NCBI RefSeq assembly: GCF_014646275.1
Contig: NZ_BMND01000004.1
Coordinates: 273,040 to 337,039, forward strand
Source of the DNA: Streptomyces kronopolitis
Lineage (GTDB): Bacteria; Actinomycetota; Actinomycetes; Streptomycetales; Streptomycetaceae
Length of the DNA stretch: 64,000 nucleotides
Direction of reading: 5' to 3'
Both the position numbers and the translations under genes were made by a program. This document shows positions 27,516-37,916 of the stretch, piece by piece; the stretch's first letter is position 1; every line of letters starts with the position of its first letter. The notes under the pieces are model-generated. The model ran no database searches, had not been told where the DNA came from, and was given only the letters and a program-made list of their open reading frames with translations.

Positions 27516-28595
27516 GTGAGCGAGAAGACCCCGAAGCTGCGTACGGCGCTGGACGGCATCCCCACGTACAAGCCGGGCCGGCCGGCGGCTGCCGGTGGCC
27601 CCGTCACCTACAAGCTGTCCTCCAACGAGAACCCCTATCCGCCGCTGCCCGGGGTCCTGGAGCAGGCGGTGACCGCCGCCGGGGCCTTCAACCGCTACCC
27701 GGACATGGCCTGCACGGGCCTGATGGCGGAGCTGTCCGAGCGGTTCTCGGTGCCGGTGGAGCACCTGGCGACCGGCACCGGTTCGGTGGGCGTGGCCCAG
27801 CAGCTGGTCCAGGCGACGGCCGGACCCGGCGATGAAGTGATCTACGCCTGGCGCTCGTTCGAGGCGTACCCGATCGTCACCCAGGTCTCCGGTGCCACCC
27901 CGGTGCAGGTCCCGCTGGACTCCGACGAGGTGCACGACCTGGAGGCCATGCTCGCGGCGATCACCGAGCGGACCCGGCTGATCTTCGTCTGCAACCCCAA
28001 CAACCCCACCGGCACCGTCGTGCGCCGCGCGGAGCTGGAGTCCTTCCTGGACCGGGTGCCGAGCGATGTGCTGGTGGTGCTGGACGAGGCCTACTGCGAA
28101 TTCGTGCGCGACGCCGAGGTGCCGGACGGCCTCGACCTCTACCGGGACCGCCCCAACGTGTGTGTGCTGCGCACCTTCTCCAAGGCGTACGGCCTGGCGG
28201 GGCTGCGGGTCGGCTTCGCGGTGGCGCACGAGCCGGTGGCCGCCGCGCTGCGCAAGACGGCGGTGCCGTTCGGCGTGAGCCAGCTCGCGCAGGAGGCGGC
28301 GGTGGCCTCGCTGCGCAGCGAGGCGGCGCTGCTGGAGCGGGTCGACGCCCTGGTGGCCGAGCGGACGCGGGTGGTCGAGGGGCTGCTCGGGCAGGGCTGG
28401 ACGGTCCCCGAGACGCAGGCCAATTTCGTCTGGCTGCGGCTGGGCGACCGCACCGCCGACTTCGCGGCGGCCTGTGAGCGGGCCGGTGTCGTGGTCCGGC
28501 CGTTCCCCGGCGAGGGCGTGCGGGTGACGATCGGGGAGAGCCCGGCGATGGATCTGTTCCTGGAGGCCGCGGAGGGCTTCCGCAAGGCGCTGTAA
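27516..28595 (+). CDS. hisC: Histidinol-phosphate aminotransferase-like enzyme
   Basis: The 359-residue class I/II fold-type I aminotransferase of the HisC group shows [53 protein letters not shown], and [14 protein letters not shown] with Schiff-base Lys223. HisC makes histidinol phosphate from imidazole-acetol phosphate. This copy stands alone outside a his operon, so it may instead serve aromatic amino acid (Phe/Tyr) transamination. GTG 27516 follows TGAGGAGG. A strong terminator follows at 28612. Confidence 0.88.
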   Translation: MSEKTPKLRTALDGIPTYKPGRPAAAGGPVTYKLSSNENPYPPLPGVLEQAVTAAGAFNRYPDMACTGLMAELSERFSVPVEHLATGTGSVGVAQQLVQATAGPGDEVIYAWRSFEAYPIVTQVSGATPVQVPLDSDEVHDLEAMLAAITERTRLIFVCNPNNPTGTVVRRAELESFLDRVPSDVLVVLDEAYCEFVRDAEVPDGLDLYRDRPNVCVLRTFSKAYGLAGLRVGFAVAHEPVAAALRKTAVPFGVSQLAQEAAVASLRSEAALLERVDALVAERTRVVEGLLGQGWTVPETQANFVWLRLGDRTADFAAACERAGVVVRPFPGEGVRVTIGESPAMDLFLEAAEGFRKAL

Positions 28596-28611
28596 GCCGT
28601 CGTACGACCGC

Positions 28612-28654
28612 CGCCGAGGCCGTGGGTCCCCGTGACCCGCGGCCTCGGCGTTTT
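28612..28654 (+). terminator. Intrinsic terminator of the HisC-like gene
   Basis: A 17-bp stem (28612-28628 with 28634-28650, one G-U pair) around a 5-nt loop is followed by TTTT. It is among the most canonical terminators of the window and isolates the cyd operon from hisC. Confidence 0.9.
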
Positions 28655-28676
28655 CGCGCCCGCGCCATGGATTCGA

Positions 28677-28694
28677 GCGTGACCGCGGTCACGC
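28677..28694. promoter_or_regulatory. 18-bp perfect palindrome; candidate Crp-type site
   Basis: GCGTGACCGCGGTCACGC is a perfect palindrome between the hisC terminator and the Rex site. Its core GTG-N6-GTCAC fits the GTG-N6-GNCAC pattern reported for streptomycete Crp. It is about 50 bp upstream of the Rex site, suggesting a second input to cydABCD. Binding is inferred. Confidence 0.5.
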
Positions 28695-28742
28695 ACCCCC
28701 CAGAGGAATGGCTGAAAGACGGTGGGGGATAATCATTTGTGA

Positions 28743-28760
28743 ATGTGAACGCGTTCACAA
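28743..28760. promoter_or_regulatory. Rex operator (ROP) of the cyd operon
   Basis: ATGTGAACGCGTTCACAA matches the streptomycete Rex operator TTGTGAA-N4-TTCACAA at every defined base but the first. Rex represses respiratory genes, including cydABCD in S. coelicolor, and is released when the NADH/NAD+ ratio rises under oxygen shortage. The site is 81 bp before the cydA start. Confidence 0.88.
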
Positions 28761-28840
28761 GCGCGCCCGGGTATGTGCCGCTTTATGTGGTGCAAAAGGG
28801 GCAATGGCGCAGTGCAACGGTGACGTAAGGAGGAAGCGAC

Positions 28841-30349
28841 GTGGAGCTGGCGTTGGCGCCAGAGACACTGGCGCGATGGCAATTCGGCATCACGACCGTC
28901 TACCACTTCCTGTTCGTCCCCTTGACGATCTCCCTCGCCGCCCTGGTGGCCGGACTCGAGACCGCATGGGTGCGCACGGCGAAGCAGAAGTACCTCAAGG
29001 CCACCAAGTTCTGGGGCAAGCTGTTTCTGATCAACATCGCGATGGGCGTCGTCACCGGCATCGTCCAGGAGTTCCAGTTCGGGATGAACTGGTCCGACTA
29101 CTCGCGGTTCGTCGGTGACGTCTTCGGTGCCCCGCTGGCCTTCGAGGCGCTGATCGCCTTCTTCTTCGAGTCCACCTTCATCGGTCTGTGGATCTTCGGC
29201 TGGGACAAGCTGCCCAAGAAGATCCACTGCTTCTGCATGTGGATGGTCTCGATCGGCACGATCCTGTCGGCGTACTTCATCCTGGCGGCGAACTCCTGGA
29301 TGCAGCACCCGGTCGGCTACAAGTACAACGCCGGCACCGGACGCGCCGAGCTGACCGACTTCTGGAAGGTGCTGACCCAGGACACCACCATGGTCGTGGC
29401 CTTCCACACGCTGACCGCGGCCTTCTTGACCGGTGGCGCCTTCATGGTCGGCATCGCGGCCTTCCATCTGATGCGCAAGAAGCACATCAAGGTCATGCGC
29501 ACCTCGCTGCGGCTCGGGCTGGTCACCCTCGTGATCGCCGGCGTGCTGACCGCGATCAGCGGGGACTCGCTCGGCAAGGTCATGTTCCGGCAGCAGCCGA
29601 TGAAGATGGCCGCCGCGGAGGCGCTGTGGGACAAGGAGGAGCCGGCGCCGTTCTCGGTCTTCGCCTACGGCGATGTCGAGAAGGGCCACAACGACGTGGC
29701 CATCGAGATCCCCGGCCTGCTCTCCTTCCTGGCGCACAGCGACTTCTCCTCGCCGGTCCCCGGCATCAACGACGTCAACAAGTCCGAGCAGCAGAAGTTC
29801 GGGCCCGGCGACTACCGGCCCAACATCCCGGTCGCCTACTGGGGCTTCCGCTGGATGATCGGCTTCGGGATGTCGTCGTTCGCCATCGGGCTCGCCGGCC
29901 TCTGGCTCACCCGGAAGAAGTTCTGGCTCTCGCCGGGGCTGCGGACGGGGGACGAGGAGCCACCCCGTCTCGCACTCACCAAGAACAAGGTGCTCGGCGC
30001 CCGGCTGAGCAAGGCGTACTGGTCGCTCGCCTTCGTCACCCTCGGCTTCCCGCTGATCGCCAACTCGTGGGGCTGGATCTTCACCGAGATGGGCCGCCAG
30101 CCCTGGGTCGTCTACGGCGTGCTGCGCACCTCCGACGCGGTGTCCCCCGGCGTCTCGCAGGCCGAGGTGCTCACCTCGATGATCGTCTTCACCACGCTGT
30201 ACGCGATCCTCGCCGTGGTCGAGGTCAAGCTGCTGGTGAAGTACATCAAGGCCGGCCCGCAGGAGCTCTCCGACGACGACCTCAATCCGCCCACCAGGAT
30301 CGGCGGCGACAGTGCGGACGCCGACCGGCCGATGGCCTTCTCGTACTAG
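28841..30349 (+). CDS. cydA: Cytochrome bd ubiquinol/menaquinol oxidase subunit I
   Basis: The 502-residue CydA, with nine predicted spans, starts at GTG 28841 behind AAGGAGGA. It begins LALAPETLARWQFGITTVYH, where His22 is the expected haem b595 ligand. FHTLTAAFLTGGAF holds His189, the b558 ligand, and GRQPWVVYGVLRT is the conserved C-terminal block with the second b558 region. The quinol-binding Q-loop lies after span 6 and is of the short type. The enzyme reduces oxygen to water with menaquinol at high affinity without pumping protons. It heads cydA-cydB-cydCD, 10 bp before cydB. Confidence 0.97.
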   Translation: MELALAPETLARWQFGITTVYHFLFVPLTISLAALVAGLETAWVRTAKQKYLKATKFWGKLFLINIAMGVVTGIVQEFQFGMNWSDYSRFVGDVFGAPLAFEALIAFFFESTFIGLWIFGWDKLPKKIHCFCMWMVSIGTILSAYFILAANSWMQHPVGYKYNAGTGRAELTDFWKVLTQDTTMVVAFHTLTAAFLTGGAFMVGIAAFHLMRKKHIKVMRTSLRLGLVTLVIAGVLTAISGDSLGKVMFRQQPMKMAAAEALWDKEEPAPFSVFAYGDVEKGHNDVAIEIPGLLSFLAHSDFSSPVPGINDVNKSEQQKFGPGDYRPNIPVAYWGFRWMIGFGMSSFAIGLAGLWLTRKKFWLSPGLRTGDEEPPRLALTKNKVLGARLSKAYWSLAFVTLGFPLIANSWGWIFTEMGRQPWVVYGVLRTSDAVSPGVSQAEVLTSMIVFTTLYAILAVVEVKLLVKYIKAGPQELSDDDLNPPTRIGGDSADADRPMAFSY

Positions 30350-30358
30350 GAGGCGACC

Positions 30359-31363
<1,005 letters not shown>

Positions 31364-31402
31364 CCGGTCGGCCGCCCCTCGGGGCGGCCTCGGCAGGAGG
31401 GA

Positions 31403-34400
31403 ATGTTTCACGTGAAACCCGTCGACCCGCGCCTGCTCCGTTATGCCCGCGCCACCCGCGGCTTCCTGGTCGCGGTGGTGGTGCTCGGGCTCGCCGGAGC
31501 GGGCCTGGTCGTCGGCCAGGCGATGCTGATCGCCGAGATCGTGGTCGGCGCCTTCCAGCACGGCCTCGGTCCCGGCGGCCTGACCACACCACTGGTCCTG
31601 CTCGCCGCCGTCTCCGTCGGCCGCGGGCTGGTCTCCTGGCTCACCGAGCTGGCCGCCCACCGCGCCGGTGCGGCCGTCAAGTCCGAGCTGCGGATGCGGC
31701 TGATCGAGCGGGCGGCGAAGCTCGGGCCCGCCCGGCGCCCGGCCACGTCCGAGGGAGCGCCGGTCGAGGCGGAGTGGCGCACCGGTGAACTCACCACCCT
31801 CGCCACCCGCGGGATCGACGCCCTGGACGACTACTTCGCGCGCTATCTGCCGCAGCTGGGGCTGGCCGTCGTGGTCCCGGTCGCGGTGCTCGCCCGGATC
31901 GTCACCGGCGACTGGATCTCGGCCCTCACCATCGTGCTCACCCTGCCGCTGATCCCGCTGTTCATGGTCCTGATCGGCTGGGCCACCCAGTCGCGGATGG
32001 ACCGTCAGTGGCGGCTGCTCGCCCGGCTGTCGGGCCACTTCCTGGACGTCGTGGAGGGGCTGCCCACCCTCAAGGTCTTCGGCCGGGCCAAGGCCCAGGC
32101 CGCCTCCATCCGGGAGATCACCGGCACCTACCGCCGGGCCACGCTGCGCACCCTGCGGATCGCCTTCCTCTCCTCCTTCGCCCTGGAACTCCTCGCCACG
32201 ATCTCCGTCGCGCTGGTCGCGGTCGGCATCGGGATGCGCCTGGTGAAGGGCGAACTCGACCTCTACACCGGCCTGATGGTGCTGGTGCTGGCGCCCGAGG
32301 CCTATCTGCCGCTGCGGCAGGTCGGCGCGCAGTACCACGCCGCGGCCGAGGGGCTGGCGGCCGCGGAGGAGGTCTTCGCGGTACTGGAGACACCGCTGCC
32401 GGCCGCCGGCACCGCGCCCGCGCCCGCGGGCACCGCGCTGGCCGTCGAGAACCTGGTCGTCCGCCACCCCGGGCGCACCGCCGACTCGCTCCCCGCCACC
32501 TCGTTCGAGGTCCGGCCCGGGGAGACCGTCGCACTGGTGGGGCCCTCCGGCGCCGGCAAGTCGACGCTGCTGAGCGTGCTGCTGGGCTTCACCGCGCCGG
32601 CCGCGGGCCGGGCCCTCGTCGACGGGCGGGACATCGCCTCCCTGGAACCCGAGAGCTGGCGGCAGCGGATCGCCTGGGTGCCGCAGCAGCCGCACCTGTT
32701 CGCCGGCAGCATCGCCGAGAACGTACGGCTGGCGCGACCGGACGCGGACGAGGCCGCGGTGCGCGCCGCCCTGGCCGACGCGGGTGCGCTGGACTTCGTC
32801 GACGCCCTTCCGGACGGGATGGCCAGCCGGCTCGGCGAGTCCGGTGCCGGGCTCTCCGCCGGGCAGCGCCAGCGCCTCGCACTCGCCCGCGCCTTCCTCG
32901 CCGACCGCCCGATCCTGCTGCTGGACGAGCCCACCGCGAACCTGGACGGCGCCACCGAGGAGGCGGTCGTGGCCGCGGTCCGCCGGCTCGCGGCCGGCCG
33001 TACGGTCCTGCTCGTCGTCCACCGGCCGGCGCTGCTGGCGGTGGCGGACCGGGTGGTGCGCCTGCCGGATCCGGCGGGGACGGAGCCGGACGGCGCGGGC
33101 GAGGCGCGGCCGCACACCGGTGCCGGGGCGCGCCCGGAGGCCGCGGCGGTGGTCCCCGCTCCGCGGGACGCGGAAGCCCCCGGCGCCCCGGCGGCGGAGA
33201 CGGCGGGTCCCACCCGCGGTGCGGCGCTCGCCCGGCTGCGCGGGACGGCCCGCGCCCGCCGGGCACGGCTGGGCCTGGCACTGCTGCTGGGGAGCCTCGC
33301 GCTGGGCTGCGCGGTGGGCCTGATGGCGACCTCCGGCTGGCTGATCTCGCGTGCCGCGCAGCAGCCGCCGGTGCTGTATCTGATGGTGGCGGTGACCGCG
33401 ACCCGGGCGTTCGGCATCGGGCGGGCGGTCTTCCGGTACGCCGAGCGGCTGGTCGCCCATGACGCGGTGTTCCGGATGCTCGCCGACGTACGCGTGGCCG
33501 TCTTCCAGCGGCTGGAGCGGCTGGCGCCGGCCGGGCTCGCGGGCCGCCGGCGCGGCGACCTGCTGTCGCGGCTGGTGGCCGATGTCGACGCGGTGCAGGA
33601 CTACTTCCTGCGCTGGCTGCTGCCGGTCGGCGCGGCGGTGCTGGTCGGCGCGGGCGCGGTCGGCTTCACCGGCTGGCTGCTGCCGCAGGCCGGTGCGATC
33701 CTCGCTGCCGGGCTGCTGCTCGCCGGCGTCGGGGTGCCGCTGCTCTCGGGCGCGCTGGCCCGGCGGGCGGAGCGTCAGCTGGCGCCGGCCCGCGGACGGC
33801 TGTCCACCCGGGTCGTCGAGGTGCTCACCGGCACCGCCGAGCTGACGGTGGCCGGCGCGCTCACCGCCCGTACGGAGGCGGTGCGGCGCGCGGACCGGGA
33901 CCTGACCGCGCTCGCCGCCCGCTCGGCCGCCGTGGCCGGCACCGGTGCCGGGCTGTCGGCGCTGCTGTGCGGGCTGACCACGGCCGCGGCGGCGGTCGCC
34001 GGGGTCCAGGCCGTGCACGCCGGCCGGCTGGAGGGGGTGGCGCTGGCGGTCGTCGTGCTCACCCCGCTCGCCGCGTTCGAGGCGGTCACCGGGCTGCCGC
34101 TCGCGGTGCAGTACCGCCGGCGCACCCGGCACGCCGCCGAGCGGGTCTTCGAGGTGCTGGACGCCCCGGAGCCGGTGCGCGAGCCGGCCGAACCGGCCGA
34201 CGCCCCCGCGACGCCGTTCCCGCTGGTGGTGCGGGGGCTGACCGCGCGCCACCCGGGGCAGGACCGGCCGGCTCTGGACGGGGTCGGCTTCACCCTGCGG
34301 CCCGGGCACCGGCTCGCCGTCGTCGGCACGTCCGGTTCCGGCAAGACCACGCTGGCGCAGGTGCTGCTGCGCTTCCTGGACCAGGAGTCGGGGACGTACA

Positions 34401-34993
34401 CGCTGGCCGGCACCGCGGCCCGGGAGCTGGCCGGTGACGCGGTCCGGCGGCTGGTGGGGCTGTGCGCCCAGGACGCGCACCTCTTCGACAGCTCGCTGCG
34501 GGAGAACCTCCGGCTCGCCCGCCGGGACCGGCCGGTGCCGGACGGCGCCGACCAGGACCTGTGGGACGTGCTCGGCCGGGCGAGGCTCGCGGACTGGGTG
34601 CGCGGGCTGCCCGACGGCCTGGACACCATGGTCGGTGAGCACGGCGCCCGGCTGTCCGGCGGCCAGCGGCAGCGGCTGGCGCTGGCCCGTGCGCTGCTCG
34701 CGGACTTCCCGGTGCTCGTCCTGGACGAGCCCGCCGAGCACCTCGACCTGGCCACCGCCGACGCGCTGACCGCCGATCTGCTGGCCGCGACCGAGGGCCG
34801 TACGACGGTTCTGATCACCCACCGTCTCACCGGTCTCGACGCGGTCGACGAGGTGCTGGTGCTGGACCGCGGCCGGATCGTGCAGAGCGGGAGCCCGGCC
34901 GCGCTGGCCGCGGCCGACGGCCCCTACCGCCGCATGCGGGAGCGCGAACAGGCCGTGGAGGCGGCCTTCGGCACGGCCCAGCCGGTGGCCTAG
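31403..34993 (+). CDS. cydCD: Fused CydD-CydC ABC exporter for bd oxidase assembly
   Basis: The 1196-residue protein is a head-to-tail fusion of two ABC half-exporters, each with a six-span domain and an ATPase. The first ATPase has GPSGAGKS (Lys386), LSAGQRQRLALARA and ILLLDEPTANLD. The second has GTSGSGKT (Lys981), LSGGQRQRLALARA and VLVLDEPAEHLD, where Ala replaces the usual Thr after Pro. CydDC exports thiols (cysteine, glutathione in E. coli) needed to mature cytochrome bd. The ATG overlaps a perfect parS, so the first residues M-F-H-V-K are dictated by the centromere sequence. GGAGGG lies 5 nt before the ATG. Confidence 0.95.
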   Translation: MFHVKPVDPRLLRYARATRGFLVAVVVLGLAGAGLVVGQAMLIAEIVVGAFQHGLGPGGLTTPLVLLAAVSVGRGLVSWLTELAAHRAGAAVKSELRMRLIERAAKLGPARRPATSEGAPVEAEWRTGELTTLATRGIDALDDYFARYLPQLGLAVVVPVAVLARIVTGDWISALTIVLTLPLIPLFMVLIGWATQSRMDRQWRLLARLSGHFLDVVEGLPTLKVFGRAKAQAASIREITGTYRRATLRTLRIAFLSSFALELLATISVALVAVGIGMRLVKGELDLYTGLMVLVLAPEAYLPLRQVGAQYHAAAEGLAAAEEVFAVLETPLPAAGTAPAPAGTALAVENLVVRHPGRTADSLPATSFEVRPGETVALVGPSGAGKSTLLSVLLGFTAPAAGRALVDGRDIASLEPESWRQRIAWVPQQPHLFAGSIAENVRLARPDADEAAVRAALADAGALDFVDALPDGMASRLGESGAGLSAGQRQRLALARAFLADRPILLLDEPTANLDGATEEAVVAAVRRLAAGRTVLLVVHRPALLAVADRVVRLPDPAGTEPDGAGEARPHTGAGARPEAAAVVPAPRDAEAPGAPAAETAGPTRGAALARLRGTARARRARLGLALLLGSLALGCAVGLMATSGWLISRAAQQPPVLYLMVAVTATRAFGIGRAVFRYAERLVAHDAVFRMLADVRVAVFQRLERLAPAGLAGRRRGDLLSRLVADVDAVQDYFLRWLLPVGAAVLVGAGAVGFTGWLLPQAGAILAAGLLLAGVGVPLLSGALARRAERQLAPARGRLSTRVVEVLTGTAELTVAGALTARTEAVRRADRDLTALAARSAAVAGTGAGLSALLCGLTTAAAAVAGVQAVHAGRLEGVALAVVVLTPLAAFEAVTGLPLAVQYRRRTRHAAERVFEVLDAPEPVREPAEPADAPATPFPLVVRGLTARHPGQDRPALDGVGFTLRPGHRLAVVGTSGSGKTTLAQVLLRFLDQESGTYTLAGTAARELAGDAVRRLVGLCAQDAHLFDSSLRENLRLARRDRPVPDGADQDLWDVLGRARLADWVRGLPDGLDTMVGEHGARLSGGQRQRLALARALLADFPVLVLDEPAEHLDLATADALTADLLAATEGRTTVLITHRLTGLDAVDEVLVLDRGRIVQSGSPAALAAADGPYRRMREREQAVEAAFGTAQPVA
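31405..31418. other. parS: parS centromere site 5, overlapping the cydCD start codon
   Basis: An exact GTTTCACGTGAAAC whose first G is the third base of the cydCD ATG. ParB loading here would cover the ribosome-site DNA and the start of the gene, and spread into an operon that also carries a Rex switch. Confidence 0.92.
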
Positions 34994-35075
34994 GGACCGG
35001 CCCGGGGGCACGGTCCGCGGAGTTCCTCCCATACGCGGACTTTCCTCGGAAAAGAGCCGTTATTAGGCTCATGGC

Positions 35076-36833
35076 ATGGCAGCCACTGCGGAACCACCAC
35101 CCCCGGACCCGGAGGACGCCGGGAGCGGTGGCGCGGGCCCGGCCCCCGACCCCATGGACGCCGCCACCGAGGCCACCCGCAGCCTGCGGGGCCTATCGCC
35201 CGAGCTGACCGCCCGGGTGCCCCAGCTGCTGGAGGCGATGCGGACCGTCGGCGCGGGCCTCGACCTGCGCGTCACCCTCGACCGGATCGTGGAGACCGCC
35301 GCCGAGATCGCCGACGCCCGCTACGCCGCGATCGGGATCATCGACGAGACCGGCGCCGGGCTCTCGGACTTCGTGACGCACGGCGTGACCCCCCGGCAGC
35401 ACGAGCAGATCGGCGCGCTGCCCGACGGCCACAAGGGCCTGCTCGGCGCGCTCATCCACGACCCCAAGCCGCTGCGCCTCGGCGACCTCACCGGGGATGC
35501 CCGCTCGGCCGGCTTCCCGCCCGGGCACCCGCCGATGCGGACGTTCCTGGGGGTGCCGATCCGGGTGCAGGGCGAGATCTTCGGCAATCTGTATCTGACG
35601 GAGAAGCGCGGCGGCGCGGAGTTCAGCGAGGAGGACCTGCACATGGTGCGGGTGCTGGCCACCGAGGCGGGCATCGCGATCGGCAACACCCGGCTGCATT
35701 CGGCGACCCGGCAGCGGGAGCGGTGGATCGACGGTTCCGTGGCCGTGACCACCGAACTCCTGGCCGGCAGCGATGTCGACGACGCGCTCGCGGTGGTCGC
35801 CGAGCAGGCCCGGAAGCTGGCGGACTCGGCGGCCGGGATCGTGCTGCTGCCCGATGACGAGGGCGGACTGGAGATCGTCGCGGTGTCCGCGGACGACCCC
35901 ATCGGGATCATGGGCACGCACATCCCCAGCGACAGCCCGGTGGTCGAGCAACTCCTGCGCGGGGAGCCGGTGTTCGTGGAGGACTCGGCCAGCGACCCGC
36001 GCATGGTCACGGACATCGCGCAGCGCTTCGGCCCCAGCATGATGCTGCCGCTCAAGAGCGGCGGACGGGTGCTCGGCACCCTCACGACCCCGCGCAGCCG
36101 CGGTGCCCGCCCGTTCACCGACGCCGAGCGGACGCTGGCCACCCAGTTCGCGGCGCAGGCCGCGCTGGCGCTGGTGCTGGCCGACGCGCAGCGCGACCGG
36201 GAGCGGCTGGCGGTCTACGAGGACCGCGACCGGATCGCCCGTGACCTGCACGATCTCGTCATCCAACGGCTGTTCGCGACGGGCATGATCCTGGAGAGCG
36301 CGCAGCGCCGGACGATCGTGCCGGAGGTGGCCCAGGGCGTCGGCAAGGCCGTCGACGAGCTGGACGTGACCATCCAGGAGATCCGCACCGCGATCTTCGC
36401 CCTCCAGCAGGGCCCGGCCGAGGCGCCGTCCGGGCTGCGCACGAGGGTGCTGCGGGAGGTCGGCACCGCCGCCGTGCCGCTGGGCTTCCAGCCCTCCGCC
36501 GCCTTCGTCGGCGCGGTCGACTCCCGGGTCGGCGAGCTGACCGGCAAGAACCTGATCGCCGCACTGCGCGAGGCGCTGTCGAACGCCTTCCGGCACGCCC
36601 AGGCGTCCCGGATCGAGGTAATCGTCGACGCCACGATCAGCCTGCCGGACGGCACCGACGGGGTCCGGCTCACGGTCGCCGACGACGGCATCGGCATCCC
36701 GGACGGCGGCCGCCGCAGCGGTCTGCGCAACCTCGCCAAGCGCGCGGAGTCGCTGGGCGGCCGCAGCACCTACGGACCGGGGCTGGGCGAGGCCGGGACG
36801 GGGACGACGGTGTGGTGGGAGGCGCCGCTGTGA
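35076..36833 (+). CDS. GAF-domain sensor histidine kinase, DevS/DosT-like
   Basis: The 585-residue soluble kinase has a disordered leader (1-35), GAF domain A (about 62-205), GAF domain B (about 225-370), a HisKA_3 dimerisation helix with DRDRIARDLHDLVIQRLF (phospho-acceptor His392), and a HATPase with REALSNAFRHAQ and VADDGIGIP. GAF-A carries FPPGHPPMRTFLGVPIRV; His151 sits in the HPPM segment where DevS/DosT are expected to hold their haem ligand (from memory). Oxygen, NO or redox sensing is therefore likely but unproven. No response regulator is adjacent. ATG 35076 lies 6 nt after TAGGCT, so the mRNA is probably leaderless. Its place right after cydCD supports a respiration-linked role. 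Confidence 0.87.
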   Translation: MAATAEPPPPDPEDAGSGGAGPAPDPMDAATEATRSLRGLSPELTARVPQLLEAMRTVGAGLDLRVTLDRIVETAAEIADARYAAIGIIDETGAGLSDFVTHGVTPRQHEQIGALPDGHKGLLGALIHDPKPLRLGDLTGDARSAGFPPGHPPMRTFLGVPIRVQGEIFGNLYLTEKRGGAEFSEEDLHMVRVLATEAGIAIGNTRLHSATRQRERWIDGSVAVTTELLAGSDVDDALAVVAEQARKLADSAAGIVLLPDDEGGLEIVAVSADDPIGIMGTHIPSDSPVVEQLLRGEPVFVEDSASDPRMVTDIAQRFGPSMMLPLKSGGRVLGTLTTPRSRGARPFTDAERTLATQFAAQAALALVLADAQRDRERLAVYEDRDRIARDLHDLVIQRLFATGMILESAQRRTIVPEVAQGVGKAVDELDVTIQEIRTAIFALQQGPAEAPSGLRTRVLREVGTAAVPLGFQPSAAFVGAVDSRVGELTGKNLIAALREALSNAFRHAQASRIEVIVDATISLPDGTDGVRLTVADDGIGIPDGGRRSGLRNLAKRAESLGGRSTYGPGLGEAGTGTTVWWEAPL

Positions 36834-36851
36834 GGGGGCGCCGGGGCGCGC

Positions 36852-37787
36852 TCAGCGCTGCCGGCGGCCCTCCGCCAGGATCCGCTCGATGACGATGGCG
36901 ACACCGTCGTCGTTGTTGGAAGCGGTGTGGCGCGTCGTGGCGGCCAGCACGTCCGGGTGGGCGTTGGCCATGGCGTACGAGGTGCCCGCCCAGGTCAGCA
37001 TCTCTATGTCGTTCGGCATGTCCCCGAAGGCGACGACCTCCTCCGGGGCGATGCCGCGCTCCGCACAGCAGTGGGCGAGGGTGCCCGCCTTGCTGACCCC
37101 GGGCCCGCTGATCTCCAGGAGGGCGGTGGGGCTGGACCGGGTGAAGGAGGCGAGGCCGCCGGCGACCGTACGGGCCAGGGTGAGGAAGGCGTCGGGGTCC
37201 AGCTCGGGGTGGTGGGCGAGCAGCTTGATCACCGGCTGGTCCGGGAAGGCGGGGCCGTCGGCCGCACCCGCCGGGGCGTCCTGCGACGGCGCGTCGGGGA
37301 CCGGAGAGGTGACGAAGTCCTCGGCGAGCAGCTTCTCGGCCGGCGCGACGACCGCGGCCGGGTCCAGCAGCAGGGGCGGGTAGTGCGGCTCGTAGTGGAT
37401 GCCGCCGGTGCGTTCGACCGCGAACGAGGTACCGGGGGCGGCGTCGCGCAGCGCGTCCACCACGGACAGCGCGGCGGTCCGCTCCAGGGCGCTGACCTCG
37501 ACGATCCGGCCGCCGCGGTGCAGATCGACGACGGCCGCGCCGTTCGCGCAGATCGCCAGGCCGTGGCCGTGCACATGGTCGCTGACCACGCCCATCCAGC
37601 GGGCCGGCCGGCCGGTGACGAAGAACACCTCGATGCCGGCCCGCTCGGCGGCGGCGAGCGCGGCGATCGTCCGGTCGGAGACCGTCTTGTCGTCGTGCAG
37701 CAGGGTGCCGTCGAGGTCGGTGGCGATCAGCCGGGGCGCAACGGCCGTAGCGGGGCCCCGGGATGGCGTGGCGGAGGCATCAGTCAC
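36852..37787 (-). CDS. Cof-type HAD phosphatase
   Basis: This is a 311-residue HAD-IIB (Cof) protein. Motif I is [20 protein letters not shown], motif II includes FFVTGRP, and motif IV is [20 protein letters not shown] followed by AMANAHPDV. The cap is the Cof type inserted between motifs II and III. Such enzymes dephosphorylate sugar phosphates, flavin or PLP precursors; the substrate is unknown. An Ala/Pro-rich insertion (DAPSQDAPAGAADGPAF) lies in the cap. GTG 37787 is the start, with a weak GGGAAG site. A paralogue is at 59790-60605. It is divergent from the LLM gene. Confidence 0.87.
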   Translation of the reverse strand: MTDASATPSRGPATAVAPRLIATDLDGTLLHDDKTVSDRTIAALAAAERAGIEVFFVTGRPARWMGVVSDHVHGHGLAICANGAAVVDLHRGGRIVEVSALERTAALSVVDALRDAAPGTSFAVERTGGIHYEPHYPPLLLDPAAVVAPAEKLLAEDFVTSPVPDAPSQDAPAGAADGPAFPDQPVIKLLAHHPELDPDAFLTLARTVAGGLASFTRSSPTALLEISGPGVSKAGTLAHCCAERGIAPEEVVAFGDMPNDIEMLTWAGTSYAMANAHPDVLAATTRHTASNNDDGVAIVIERILAEGRRQR

Positions 37788-37916
37788 GGGGCCATCTTCC
37801 CGTACCGCCGTGCACAGGCGGGCGGTGGGTCGCGCGGATGAGCCCCGCGGCGGACGGGGTGGCGGCCGCCGAGGCGGATCGAGGAGCACCTTCCGGGCGG
37901 CCGTACGCTCGTGGGT

